Shown: in pieces, positions 18,097 through 27,398 of the stretch
Layout of the letters: every line of letters begins with the position of its first letter
Numbering within the stretch: position 1 is the first letter of the stretch
Assembly (NCBI GenBank): GCA_017469845.1
Contig: JAFUFP010000028.1
Span: forward strand, 62,001 to 126,000
From: Bacteroidales bacterium
GTDB taxonomy: Bacteria > Bacteroidota > Bacteroidia > Bacteroidales > UBA932
Length of the DNA stretch: 64,000 bases
Direction: 5' to 3'
The notes under the pieces: generated by a model
Told to the model about the DNA's origin: nothing
Seen by the model: only the letters and a program-made list of their open reading frames with translations
Databases searched by the model: none
Program-made: the position numbers and the translations under genes

Positions 18097-19347
18097 TCAG
18101 TCATCCCACCTTCTTAGGGGGAACCATCTTTTGTACGTAAGCATTCTCCAAATCCATTCAACAGGACCGAAGCGGAAGAATTTGAGCCAGATGTAGCTGA
18201 AACCCGCCTGGAAAAGATATACTCCCAGAGCAATCAGTTCCGTAAGGGCGAGAGAAGCATTTCTTCCGAGTCCCAGCCACGCTCCGTAGAAGATCAGAAT
18301 GCCGAAAAAGGATTGGCCGAGGTAATTCGTGCAGGCCATTTTCCCCGGTTTCGCGAATACCTTCCACAGGCCGGAATTCTTGCTCCTGATGAAAAGAAGG
18401 CAGAACAGTGCCGCGTACCCGAATCCGGTAGGATAGACGCTCACAAGGTAAAGGAAGGAGTGGAATACGTTACCTATAGGGTAACCGTTCATCGCATGTG
18501 CCGCATAGATGAGCGACAGGGGAAGACCGGCGCAGAGGCCTATTTTCGCGACCTTGCGGAGAAGATCCGCATTTCCTTCCAGATCGGCGTATATCTTCCT
18601 TCTCCCGATCACGAATCCGACCAGAAACAGTCCCAGCACTTTGAAATACCTGTGCGAATCCACGAACTCGTACATCCTTTCAATTGACCCTTGGATGAGG
18701 AAGTTCTGGACATCGGAGTAGGACTTGGATTCAATGAGATATGGGGCCAGGGTTTCTTCCGTTATTCCGTATTCGGACGCTTTGCGCAGCCATGCGTCGT
18801 GAAGAGGAGCCGACAGACTGATTCCTGCGAGAGAACATACAGCATCGCTTACAAGGGGAAGGCAAAGTATTATTCCGGCGAAAGAAAGGATCTTTTTGTC
18901 GGAGAATGAAGTGAACAGCGGCAGCAACATGCCCATGAGGGCGTAAAGCATCAGAATGTCCCCGCTCCAAAGGAGCATAAGGTGCAGGAATCCGATCAGA
19001 AGGAGAACGAACATTCTTCTCAAGAACAGTCTGTTCCCGTCAATTCCCTTTTCTTTCGTGTTGCCGAGTATGATGGAAAATCCGATTCCGAAAAGAAGGG
19101 AAAAGAGTGTATAGAACTTCCCGTCAATGAAAATGTACTGCAGCCATCTTATGATTCTGTCAAGTCCCGCTCCGTTCATTGCGGCGACCTCTTCCGCGCT
19201 CTTGAAGGTCCAGAGGGAGAATTCGGGGTAATTGGCGAGGATGATTCCAAGAATCGCGAATCCCCTCAAGGCATCGAGGCTTACGTATCTCTTTTTGACC
19301 GGAGCGGGGGAGGAATCGGGGGAAGATGCTGTTGTCGTTCGTTTCAT
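18097..19347 (-). CDS. DUF418 family membrane protein (YeiB-like)
   Basis: A 416-residue polytopic inner-membrane protein. The start at 19347 is the first ATG; an upstream TTG is less likely. SLDALRGFAILGIILANY at the N-terminus is typical of the YeiB/DUF418 group, related to acyltransferase-3 membrane proteins, and the DUF418 domain fills the C-terminal third. About ten hydrophobic segments are visible. Function is unknown. It is convergent with the receptor remnant and divergent from the YiiX-like gene. Confidence 0.85.
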   Translation of the reverse strand: MKRTTTASSPDSSPAPVKKRYVSLDALRGFAILGIILANYPEFSLWTFKSAEEVAAMNGAGLDRIIRWLQYIFIDGKFYTLFSLLFGIGFSIILGNTKEKGIDGNRLFLRRMFVLLLIGFLHLMLLWSGDILMLYALMGMLLPLFTSFSDKKILSFAGIILCLPLVSDAVCSLAGISLSAPLHDAWLRKASEYGITEETLAPYLIESKSYSDVQNFLIQGSIERMYEFVDSHRYFKVLGLFLVGFVIGRRKIYADLEGNADLLRKVAKIGLCAGLPLSLIYAAHAMNGYPIGNVFHSFLYLVSVYPTGFGYAALFCLLFIRSKNSGLWKVFAKPGKMACTNYLGQSFFGILIFYGAWLGLGRNASLALTELIALGVYLFQAGFSYIWLKFFRFGPVEWIWRMLTYKRWFPLRRWDD

Positions 19348-19401
19348 GTGTGCTGAAAATCCTTTCTTTGTGCTTATATTTGGCAAAGTTAGAAAAAATC
19401 A

Positions 19402-20091
19402 ATGAAGCGACTGTCGTTTTACTTCCGTTATCACATGTCTGCAGCACTTGCTGCCGTATTAATTTCTGTTACAATGATTTCCTGTGCGGACAACTCCCCT
19501 TACTCTTCACTGGAGAACGGGGACCTCATTTTCCAGGCGAATACCGGAAGCGATTTCGTTTCCGCCATTGAGGCTGTCACAAAAGCGGGGGATACGCTTA
19601 TGTCATTCTCCCACGTGGGGATCATCTGTAAGACCCGAGAAGGCATATCCGTTTTGGAAGCGACACCTGAAAAGGGCGTATGCGTCACTGCGATGGAGGA
19701 TTTCCTGCGTTCTTCGGCTCATGATCAGGAGGGACATCCCCTTGTGAGAGTTATGCGTTATACGGGAGAAGACCACGATGAGGTATGCGGTCGTGCCATA
19801 GAAAGGGCGATGTCCCATCTTGGAAAAGGATATGATTTCGCCTTCGATCCTGGAATGGAGGCGGTGTACTGCAGCGAACTGGTCTTCGGGAGTTACGTTG
19901 ATTCGGAGGGGAATCCCATATTCAGCTCCAATCCGATGACGTTCAAGGATTCTTCGGGGGAGACTTCACCCTTGTGGGTGGATTATTACGCGAAACTGGG
20001 AAAGGAAATCCCGGAAGGTGAGATGGGAACCAATCCCAATGACATGTCAAGGGAAGTCCTTCTGGAAACGGTCCCCGTGGTTTTCCCTTAG
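19402..20091 (+). CDS. YiiX/YebB-like NlpC/P60-superfamily lipoprotein
   Basis: A 229-residue exported protein with lipobox MISC (Cys28). The permuted papain-like pair is visible: SFSHVGI with His71 and EAVYCSELVF with Cys157. Members hydrolyse amide or thioester bonds; the substrate (peptidoglycan or lipid-linked) is not evident. The last four bases overlap the convergent GH43 gene end, so the two 3' ends are interlocked. Confidence 0.82.
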   Translation: MKRLSFYFRYHMSAALAAVLISVTMISCADNSPYSSLENGDLIFQANTGSDFVSAIEAVTKAGDTLMSFSHVGIICKTREGISVLEATPEKGVCVTAMEDFLRSSAHDQEGHPLVRVMRYTGEDHDEVCGRAIERAMSHLGKGYDFAFDPGMEAVYCSELVFGSYVDSEGNPIFSSNPMTFKDSSGETSPLWVDYYAKLGKEIPEGEMGTNPNDMSREVLLETVPVVFP

Positions 20092-21098
20092 AACATCCGG
20101 AAATTCCTCCGGCCTAGCCTAGCTCCTTTCACTCCTTTGGTGGAAATCTTCACCGGAACGATCGTCCCGTCTTTGCGGAAGACGAGAGGGTCAATGCACA
20201 CAACCCTGTCGTTGCCGTCCACCTGATCCAGAGGATGACGGTGGTAAACGATATAGTATTCGTTCCGCATCTGTCCTTTGAGCACCGAATGGTGACCGGC
20301 ACCGGTGGCTACCGCAGGGTCGCTTTCCAGGATGGTGCCGATCCTTTCGAACGGACCGAGAGGGCTGTCCGACATTGCATAAGCCACCCTGTAATCATCC
20401 GCAGTCCAATTGCCTTCGCTCCACATGAAATAGTACTTCCCGTCACGTTTCATCAAGAAAGGGCCTTCGACGTATCCTTCGGGCGTAATTTCCTTGAATG
20501 TCTCACCGTCTTCAAAAGTTGAGATGCTCAGAAGGTCATCCGAAAGCCTGACCACATTGCAATGCCCCCAACCTCCGTAGTACATGTAGGTTTTCCCGTC
20601 GTCATCGGTGAAGACCTGTTGGTCGATCGGTTGGGCACCGTTCACCACTTCGTCTATGAGAGGATGGCCGAGGGCGTCCTTGAAAGGACCTTCGGGAGAG
20701 GAAGCAGTCGCGACCCCTATTCCTCCTTCTCCCTTTTCATGCATGTCATTGCCGCCGAAGAAAAGATAGTATGTCCCGTTCCTTTCCACGACCGACGGTG
20801 CCCAAAGGGCCCTACGGAGCCACGGGATATCCTTTGAGGAAATGATCTCCGGATGGCGGGTCCAGTGGACCAGGTCCTCCGAGGAGAAGGCGTCGAGGTA
20901 TACCTGCTCGTCATAAGGCAAGGAGGACGTCGGGTAAATCCAGTACGTTTTCCCGAAAACCGCCGCTTCAGGGTCGGCGTATTTCCCCTCCAAGATGGGA
21001 TTGCCGCTGTAGCCACCGTCTGAAAGAGTCATGAATGTGAACAGGAATGCCAAAATGATGAAGGCTATTCCGGAAATCGTCGAACTTTTTGCAGCCAT
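20088..21098 (-). CDS. GH43 glycosidase (arabinofuranosidase/xylosidase type)
   Basis: A 336-residue five-bladed beta-propeller enzyme of inverting mechanism. The catalytic triad can be placed: base Asp42 (YADPEAAV), pKa-modulating Asp159 (GAQPIDQQVF) and acid Glu211 (YVEGPFLM). The N-terminal hydrophobic segment (about 9-24) is a signal or anchor, so it acts in the periplasm or at the surface. It is the third gene of a susC-susD-GH43 operon with 12-base gaps. It likely releases arabinose or xylose from the glycan imported by the SusCD pair. Confidence 0.88.
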   Translation of the reverse strand: MAAKSSTISGIAFIILAFLFTFMTLSDGGYSGNPILEGKYADPEAAVFGKTYWIYPTSSLPYDEQVYLDAFSSEDLVHWTRHPEIISSKDIPWLRRALWAPSVVERNGTYYLFFGGNDMHEKGEGGIGVATASSPEGPFKDALGHPLIDEVVNGAQPIDQQVFTDDDGKTYMYYGGWGHCNVVRLSDDLLSISTFEDGETFKEITPEGYVEGPFLMKRDGKYYFMWSEGNWTADDYRVAYAMSDSPLGPFERIGTILESDPAVATGAGHHSVLKGQMRNEYYIVYHRHPLDQVDGNDRVVCIDPLVFRKDGTIVPVKISTKGVKGARLGRRNFRMF

Positions 21099-21110
21099 AC
21101 TCTGGGGAAT

Positions 21111-22772
21111 CTAATAGCCGGGATTCTGTTTCATAGACTGGTTGTAGAGGAGTACATTCCCCGGAATGGGGAAGACGGTTGTGTATCCGCTGCTCTCGTT
21201 TTCGAGAGCCGGTCGATCCGAATAAGAGCGAGTGAATTTCCCGAAACGGATGAGGTCGTTTCTCCGCCATCCTTCCCAGGCGAATTCCATCAGCCGATCG
21301 TCCAGGATGTTCTCCATGGTGGCTTCCCTTTCGGGTGCTCCCGCCCTTTCCCTGACCTTCGAGAAGGGTGCCGAACCGTCATGGCCATTGCGGATGAGGG
21401 CTTCAGCCTCCATCAGGAGAACGTCCGCATATCTGAACAATACGATATCGTTGTCCTGGAGTTTCCCTTCGGAAAGGGCATTGGGGTCAACCTCGTATTT
21501 GCGCATCCTCGCTCCGGCGGTTTTCTCCCACTCGCTTCCGGAAAGGTCCAGCCGGACTTTCTCCGGATAATAGATGAGGGGACTTCCGTCTCCCGTTTTT
21601 ATCGTATTTCCTTTCAGGTCCTGGACTTCTCCCCAATAATAGTTGGCGTCGAATCTGGGGTCCAGATCATTGTCCGGAGAGTCGATGCCTTTGAATCCGT
21701 ATACCGCAATCGCGTCCACGGTGGCGCAGGATCCGTTCTCGGCCGCGCATCCCAGAGCCGCTCCATGGTAGTAATGGCGGGTTCGAAAAAGATACTGGAA
21801 CTCGTTGTCCAGAAGATCCTTGTCCATCGGAATCGTGAAGATGTTTTCACCGGAGGACTCGTTGTAGATGGTGAATGGGTCGCTGTATGAGGGGTCGAGA
21901 GCATAATTGTCGTCGAGCATTCCGCAGTAGTGGAGGCATGCCTCCCAGGCGTTCATGGTTTTCCCTCCGATCGTGAATGTCATTTTCCCGCCATCCGGCA
22001 TTTTACCGTCTGAAGTGTTGTCGTCGCGATATACTTCCGCATTGAGATAAATCTTCGCCAGCAGGAAGGCGGCAACATCTTGCGTGATTCTGCCGTAATA
22101 CTGTCCTTTGGCCGTGCTCTTTTCGGCGGAGAGAAGCGGAAGCGTTTCCTCCAGCTCACTTGCAACGAAGGAGAAAACTTCGCTTCGCCGGCTCTGGAGA
22201 ACATTCCCCATTGTCGCTTCAGGATCGGTCACGATCGGAACGGGTCCGAACATGTCCATCAGGTAGAAATGGTACATCGCCCTGAGGGCCCTTATTTCGG
22301 CGATGTATTCCCGCTTTTGTCCATTTTGCAGCAGGGACGTCTTTTCTATCGTGTCGATTGACCGGTTGCAAAGGACGATCACCTTGTAGAGGTATTCCCA
22401 TGTGGCGAGCAGACTTCCGTCTCCTTCATTCCATGTGTGCAGGTAGAGTCTTTGCCAGAACCCTCCGTCATACCAGTCGGCTCCACGGGTGGGTATCATG
22501 GCCTCATCGGTTGTGAATGTGTTGAAGTCGTATACTCCCCGGTATGTCCCCTGGAGGCCGTTGCTGTCGGAATTGCCTCCGATGTTGCTGTACAGTGACG
22601 CAACCGTCCCGAGGAAGAGGTTGTGGGCATCCGGATAGGCTTCTTCTTCGGATATCTGGTCCTTGGGCGACTCGTCCAGAAAGCCTCCGCATGATGAAAG
22701 GCTGAGTGTAGCCCCGATGCATACCATAAAAGCAAGTACGCTGAACTTTGATGTGGAATATCTTTTGAACAT
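21111..22772 (-). CDS. SusD/RagB-family glycan-binding lipoprotein
   Basis: A 553-residue surface lipoprotein (lipobox LSSC, Cys28). FLDESPKDQISEEEAY after the signal and the TPR-rich helical body are typical of SusD/RagB. It ends with NQSMKQNPGY, the usual C-terminal NPGY. It forms a lid over the SusC channel encoded 12 bases upstream and captures oligosaccharides. Together with GH43 it points to a hemicellulose or arabinan-type side chain, which is inference. Confidence 0.95.
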   Translation of the reverse strand: MFKRYSTSKFSVLAFMVCIGATLSLSSCGGFLDESPKDQISEEEAYPDAHNLFLGTVASLYSNIGGNSDSNGLQGTYRGVYDFNTFTTDEAMIPTRGADWYDGGFWQRLYLHTWNEGDGSLLATWEYLYKVIVLCNRSIDTIEKTSLLQNGQKREYIAEIRALRAMYHFYLMDMFGPVPIVTDPEATMGNVLQSRRSEVFSFVASELEETLPLLSAEKSTAKGQYYGRITQDVAAFLLAKIYLNAEVYRDDNTSDGKMPDGGKMTFTIGGKTMNAWEACLHYCGMLDDNYALDPSYSDPFTIYNESSGENIFTIPMDKDLLDNEFQYLFRTRHYYHGAALGCAAENGSCATVDAIAVYGFKGIDSPDNDLDPRFDANYYWGEVQDLKGNTIKTGDGSPLIYYPEKVRLDLSGSEWEKTAGARMRKYEVDPNALSEGKLQDNDIVLFRYADVLLMEAEALIRNGHDGSAPFSKVRERAGAPEREATMENILDDRLMEFAWEGWRRNDLIRFGKFTRSYSDRPALENESSGYTTVFPIPGNVLLYNQSMKQNPGY

Positions 22773-22784
22773 GGCGTCAGGTCT

Positions 22785-25523
22785 TTAGAATTGTATGCTG
22801 AGTCCCAGAGAATATGAACGGTAGACCGGGAAACTTATCTTGTCGTCAAGACCCAGAGTCCCGTTCACGGCAGATGAGTTGATGATAGGAGTGAGGCCCG
22901 AGTATCCCGTAAAGGTTACGAGGTTGTTCAGCGATGCGGAAACCCTGAGGTTCTTGGCGTACTTGACTCTTCTTACCGGGATGTTGTATCCGATGGTGAG
23001 ATAGTCGATGTTGACGTAGTCTCCCTTCTCGAGGTAGTAGTCCGTGGCCGTTTGGTCGTGGATGTTCTTTTCCGGAGCCTTGGAGAGGACATTGTAGTCC
23101 GCAAGTCCGGCCATATTCATGTAGCTGAGGGCCGTGCCGTTGTAGATCTTGTGCCCGAAGGCCCCGTTTATCTGCGTCGAGACATCCCATGAACGGAACC
23201 TGAAACTTATGTTCGCGCCCATGACCGCTTTCGGCATGGCCTGTCCGGCTATTCTTCGGTCCTTGCCTTCGGCTATGTCGATGACACCGTCTCCGTCAAG
23301 GTCTTCTACTTGGTAGGAAACGGTCCCGTCGCTGTTCGTGACAAGTCCGATGCAGTGGGGAAGGTAGAAAACACCAAGAGGCTGGCCTATGATCTGGTAA
23401 GTGATGTCGTTGTATCCCCCGTGGAATCCGGCTCCGTTCAGAGATGCGATCGGTGCCATATCCGGGGCTTCGAGATATTCCCCTTCATAATATCCGCTGA
23501 GGGAGAGGAGACGGTTGCGCTGGAAAGAAACGTTCACATTGACGTTCAGGGACATGTCGCTACGTGAGATGATGTTTCCGCCGAGACCGATTTCGAAACC
23601 GGAGTTGGACATTTCACCGAGATTGGCAAGAAGTTTATTGTAAGCGAAAGGAGGTACGCTCACGTCGTAGTTGTACAGCATGTCCGTCGTTTTCGAATAG
23701 TACCAGTCCGCGGCGAATGAAATCCTGTCGTTGAGGAACGTTGCGTTGATTCCGAGGTTCACGGTGGAACGGACTTCCCATTTGAGGTCGGGATTGGCGT
23801 TCCGTATTATGCCCATGGTGATGACGGGTGCTCCGGCTTCAAGAACCACTCCGGCGGGCTTCATCAGCTGCATGGAATTGTATGAGCCGATTGCATCCTG
23901 GTTGCCGGACCGGCCGACTCCGGCGGTGAATTTCAGTGAAGAGATCCATCCTATCTCCCGGATGAAATCTTCCCTGTCGGCGTTCCATGCCATGGAAACC
24001 GAGGGGAAGAATCCCCATTTGTGGTTTTGGCCGAATTTCGAAGAAGCGTCGGCCCTGGCGTTGGCGGTGAGGATGTACTTCCCGTCAAAAGCGTAGCTGA
24101 GCCTTCCCATGAACGAAAGCAGTCTCGGATCTTCATAAAAGGACCCCGTGCCGCCCCAAGGGCGATAGGCTCCGGCCTCGAGGCTGTTGTATCCGAAGGC
24201 GTCGGTGGTGAATCCCGTGACGGTGGTATTGAATCCGTCCGTTTTCCTCTCCTGGGCTTCCGCGAGCTCGAGGATTTCAAGATGATGTTTCCCCCAGTCG
24301 TTGGAATATGTCAGGACGGCGTTTCCGAGGATATCCCTCAGTTTGCTCTCGCTTCTGAAGGCTCTTGCCCTTCCCCAGACAGATGTCGGAAAATACTGCG
24401 ACAGGTCCACGACATTGTAGGAGTATGAGCCGAAAAGGGAAAGGGACCAGTGGGGCGAGAAATTGAAACGTGTCCTCAGATGGGCGTTGAAATGCGCGTT
24501 GTCCTCGTCATTCTTTTTCTCCAGAAGGGCGAGGGGATTGTTTATCTGGCTCGCTGAAGGTATCCCCTCATAACTGCCGCCGACCTTTTCCTTGCCGAAG
24601 GTGGGGTTGAATGTGGCGGCCGAGTAGAACAGCTTCTGCGGGTCATGGATCAGGGAACTTCTCGTCAGTGATCCGAAGATCCCCAGGTCTACTTGCATGA
24701 ATCCGTCGAAAGCGTTCTGCGAAAGGTCCAGCTTCGTGATGTAGTTCCTGTATCCGTTCGTTTTCACGACGGTGGGGTGATCCTGGATTCCTATGGAGGC
24801 CCTGTAGCTGGCGTCTTCCCCGCCTCCTCCGAAAGCGAGATGGTGGTTATGGACCGCCCCGGTCCTGGCTATCGCTTTCTGGAAATTGGTGTCATGGCCC
24901 CTGTCGATTATCCCGATTCCGAGAGAGGACGCCGCCTTTCTGTATCCTTCGGCATCCAGCATGTCAAGGAAACGGTATGGCGCCTCTACAGCGAAGTTTC
25001 CGTCGTAGCTTATGCGGAATGATCCTCCGCTGCCCTTTTTTGTCTGCACTTCTATCACACCGGCCGCTCCTCTTGAACCGTATTGTGCGGTCTCGGCGGC
25101 GTCCTTGAGAATCGTGAAACTCTCTATGTCGGCGGGATATATGGTGTTGAGGGTGGCAAGATCGGATGAGACTCCGTCAATTATCACAAGGGGATCGTTG
25201 CCTCCGGTTAGCGAGGTTGTACCTCTTACTCGGACAGTGTTGAGCATGGAGGATGAGTTTCCCCTTGAAATGCTCACACCGGCCGACTGTCCGGAGAGGG
25301 CTTCGAGGGAGTTGTTGACAAGGCCCTTGTTCATTTTGTCTTGGGTGACCATGTCGGCCTTGCCGGTCATGTTTCTTTCGTCGCCTTCGACGTAGCCGAT
25401 CCTGACTACGGCTCTCTTCAGGGAATCCTGTTGGGCGTAAGCGGCATCGCAGAACAGCAGCGCCCCTGCCGCGAGCAAGGCGGTTCCGAAAAACGGGATG
25501 AAGGGATTGGGACGGGATGTCAT
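22785..25523 (-). CDS. SusC/RagA-family TonB-dependent transporter, short form
   Basis: A 912-residue outer-membrane channel. A signal peptide ending near residue 30 is followed directly by the plug (VRVRGTTSLTGGNDPLVIIDGV about 98-118, SFTILKDAAETAQYGSRGAAGVI about 133-155) and a 22-stranded barrel ending in LGLSIQF. The carboxypeptidase-regulatory-like domain and long N-terminal extension typical of many SusC proteins are absent, which explains the short length. It is the first gene of the susC-susD-GH43 operon. Confidence 0.95.
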   Translation of the reverse strand: MTSRPNPFIPFFGTALLAAGALLFCDAAYAQQDSLKRAVVRIGYVEGDERNMTGKADMVTQDKMNKGLVNNSLEALSGQSAGVSISRGNSSSMLNTVRVRGTTSLTGGNDPLVIIDGVSSDLATLNTIYPADIESFTILKDAAETAQYGSRGAAGVIEVQTKKGSGGSFRISYDGNFAVEAPYRFLDMLDAEGYRKAASSLGIGIIDRGHDTNFQKAIARTGAVHNHHLAFGGGGEDASYRASIGIQDHPTVVKTNGYRNYITKLDLSQNAFDGFMQVDLGIFGSLTRSSLIHDPQKLFYSAATFNPTFGKEKVGGSYEGIPSASQINNPLALLEKKNDEDNAHFNAHLRTRFNFSPHWSLSLFGSYSYNVVDLSQYFPTSVWGRARAFRSESKLRDILGNAVLTYSNDWGKHHLEILELAEAQERKTDGFNTTVTGFTTDAFGYNSLEAGAYRPWGGTGSFYEDPRLLSFMGRLSYAFDGKYILTANARADASSKFGQNHKWGFFPSVSMAWNADREDFIREIGWISSLKFTAGVGRSGNQDAIGSYNSMQLMKPAGVVLEAGAPVITMGIIRNANPDLKWEVRSTVNLGINATFLNDRISFAADWYYSKTTDMLYNYDVSVPPFAYNKLLANLGEMSNSGFEIGLGGNIISRSDMSLNVNVNVSFQRNRLLSLSGYYEGEYLEAPDMAPIASLNGAGFHGGYNDITYQIIGQPLGVFYLPHCIGLVTNSDGTVSYQVEDLDGDGVIDIAEGKDRRIAGQAMPKAVMGANISFRFRSWDVSTQINGAFGHKIYNGTALSYMNMAGLADYNVLSKAPEKNIHDQTATDYYLEKGDYVNIDYLTIGYNIPVRRVKYAKNLRVSASLNNLVTFTGYSGLTPIINSSAVNGTLGLDDKISFPVYRSYSLGLSIQF

Positions 25524-25558
25524 ATGGAGTGGAATTGGGGTACTTCAGTCGGTTGTCA

Positions 25559-25594
25559 TGTCCCGGCCTTTATTCCGGGACAAATACAAAAATA
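25559..25594 (-). promoter_or_regulatory. susC upstream region: -7 box and inverted repeat
   Basis: On the minus strand TATTTTTG (25594-25587) fits the -7 box. Just downstream, near the expected start of transcription, lies a perfect inverted repeat TGTCCCGG-n8-CCGGGACA (25559-25566 and 25575-25582). It could be an operator or a 5' mRNA hairpin. Confidence 0.45.
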
Positions 25595-25699
25595 GCCATT
25601 TTTTGCTGACAATGGGACAATCAAAACAATAAGAGATCGGATTGGAGAAATTTGCTTACGCATGAAGGAGGAGAGCTCCGGCAGTCTTTAGGCGAAAAG

Positions 25700-25763
25700 G
25701 AAGATTTTGTCAAAAGATTGTTGATTCTGAGATGTTCCATTGGTGAAAAACTGACTATATTTG
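25700..25763 (+). promoter_or_regulatory. Activator-type promoter of the PPOX lipoprotein gene
   Basis: GAAGATTTTG at 25700-25709 starts exactly 56 bases before the -7 box TATATTTG (25756-25763). GTTGATTCTG at 25720-25729 is a weaker second copy, shifted one base from the 21-bp register seen at the promoters at 40.1, 49.1, 54.5 and 54.7 kb. No -33 TTTG is present. Confidence 0.55.
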
Positions 25764-25793
25764 CACCCGGAAAACAACTAAAATCGGATACAA

Positions 25794-26330
25794 ATGAGAA
25801 CTTTATCAAAAATCATCTCTCTCGCTCTCGCTTTCGCGGTCATTTCCTCCTGCGGGCAGGGCAAGACAACTGAATCCCAGGCAACATCTTCAACACAGTC
25901 AACCATGATTGAGCAGACCACTCCCAATCCAGAGAACGCCGCCCTTGTGCAGCAGTTCCTCAAGAAGGTCGGTACTTATTACCTCGCTACAGTGGAAGGA
26001 GACCAGCCGCGTGTCCGTCCCTTCGGAACCGCCGAAATCTTCGAAGGCAAACTTTACATCCAGACCGGAAAAGTGAAGAACGTTTACAAGCAGCTCATCG
26101 CCAACCCCAAAGCTGAAATCTGCGGTTTCAACGGCAGCGAGTGGATACGTATCCAGTGCGAACTCATCCCCGATGAGAGGATTGAGGCAAAGCAGGACAT
26201 GCTTGACAAGAACCCCTCTCTCCAGGGCCAGTACAAAGCTGACGACAACAACACTATCGTCTTCTACCTGCGCAACGCTACGGCTACGATTTCATCGTTC
26301 ACCGCCGAACCCAAAGTATACAAGTTCTAG
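25794..26330 (+). CDS. PPOX-class flavin-binding-fold lipoprotein
   Basis: A 178-residue exported protein with lipobox ISSC (Cys20). After a Ser/Thr-rich linker, residues about 55-178 form a split-barrel of the pyridoxamine 5'-phosphate oxidase class: YYLATVEGDQPRVRPFGTAEIFEGKLYIQTG and VYKQLIANPKAEIC. Such proteins bind FMN, F420 or haem. An exported, lipid-anchored form is unusual and its role is unknown. Its promoter carries the same decamer element as the rhamnosidase operons, so it may belong to that regulon. Confidence 0.82.
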   Translation: MRTLSKIISLALAFAVISSCGQGKTTESQATSSTQSTMIEQTTPNPENAALVQQFLKKVGTYYLATVEGDQPRVRPFGTAEIFEGKLYIQTGKVKNVYKQLIANPKAEICGFNGSEWIRIQCELIPDERIEAKQDMLDKNPSLQGQYKADDNNTIVFYLRNATATISSFTAEPKVYKF

Positions 26331-26356
26331 TATTTCGGAAAGTATTCCGTAAACGA

Positions 26357-26395
26357 CGAAGGGCGACTTCTCCATGAAGCCGTCCTTCGCGTTTT
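26357..26395. terminator. Terminator between PPOX gene and AraC-family gene
   Basis: Stem CGAAGGGCGACTTC (26357-26370) with GAAGCCGTCCTTCG (26376-26389), one internal mismatch and one G-T pair, five-base loop, then CGTTTTATT on the plus strand. It separates two convergent genes. Confidence 0.75.
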
Positions 26396-26417
26396 ATTGT
26401 CGGTCGTAAGCGGTCGC

Positions 26418-27398
26418 TTACAGATCTTTTCCTTGGGTAATTGCCCTGTATTCCGCCGGTGTCATTCCCGCCTGACGCCGGAATGCCGTGAAGAAGTACT
26501 CGTAGTTGTCGTATCCCATGGCATAGGCGATCTCCTTGATCGAAAGGGTACTGTTTGTCAGTTCTTCCTTTGTCTTGTTGAACTTCATCTCCTGGATGTA
26601 TTTTGCGGGGGAGAATCCCGTATACTCCTTGAACACCTTGCGGAAGTTGGAATACCCCATGCAGAGGGCCTTGGCGATCTCTTCGGGTTTGATGGTGCGG
26701 TACTGCTCCATTATCATGATCTTGGCCCTGTTTATCTGGTCGCCCAGTTCGCTTGACCGGTATGTCTCGTTCTTTTCGTAGAAGTATGCCAACCCGAGCA
26801 GATGGGTCACGATGCTTGAAAGCAGTTGCTGGAATCCGGATTCCTGTTCCATTGCCACTTTGATGGCGTTGTCATAAAGTTCTACAACGTCATTGTGCAG
26901 TCCCACGGTGTATATGGGTTTGGCTTTAGAGAAGAAGCCGTTGCCCAGCCATTTGTGCATATGGTCTCCGCTGAATCCGATCCAGAACTCTTTCCATCCC
27001 GTATCGGGATCCGGATAATAGGAATGCCATTCTCCGGGGAACAGGAGGAACATCGTTCCCTTTGTCACGGGTACCTTGTGCCCCAGGGATGCGCTTGTGA
27101 AGTAACCTTTCCCTTTTGTTATGTAAAGAAGCTGATATTCGTTAAGGATCCTTCCTTTCTCGGCGGAGAAAAGATATCTCGAAGGGTGATTGGACGGAGG
27201 GTAGGGCATACCGGGGCCGATCTCCTGAAACCCCACAGAATTGACGGCCATGCCCCAAAGGAGGTCGTTGGGGTTGATGACGAGGTATTTCAAGTGCAGG
27301 GAATCGTCGATGTGCTGGATTTCCTCCTCGCGCTGCTGTTGCTCCTCGGGGTTGATTTCGGGGGCCTCAGTTCCCGAAGGTCGGTTGTTTTCTTCCAT
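26418..27398 (-). CDS. AraC-family transcriptional regulator with cupin-type sensor domain
   Basis: A 326-residue cytoplasmic protein. Residues about 60-200 resemble the AraC ligand-binding cupin (YITKGKGYFTS, PGEWHSYYPD). Residues about 225-322 form two helix-turn-helix motifs of AraC type: PEEIAKALCMGYSNFRKVFK, then IKEIAYAMGYDNYEYFFTAF, with the signature ending GMTPAEYR. AraC-type regulators bind two direct half-sites about 21 bp apart next to the core promoter, the geometry found upstream of several operons here. It sits divergent from the first GH106 gene and is the best candidate local activator; the ligand, perhaps L-rhamnose, is inferred. Confidence 0.9.
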   Translation of the reverse strand: MEENNRPSGTEAPEINPEEQQQREEEIQHIDDSLHLKYLVINPNDLLWGMAVNSVGFQEIGPGMPYPPSNHPSRYLFSAEKGRILNEYQLLYITKGKGYFTSASLGHKVPVTKGTMFLLFPGEWHSYYPDPDTGWKEFWIGFSGDHMHKWLGNGFFSKAKPIYTVGLHNDVVELYDNAIKVAMEQESGFQQLLSSIVTHLLGLAYFYEKNETYRSSELGDQINRAKIMIMEQYRTIKPEEIAKALCMGYSNFRKVFKEYTGFSPAKYIQEMKFNKTKEELTNSTLSIKEIAYAMGYDNYEYFFTAFRRQAGMTPAEYRAITQGKDL

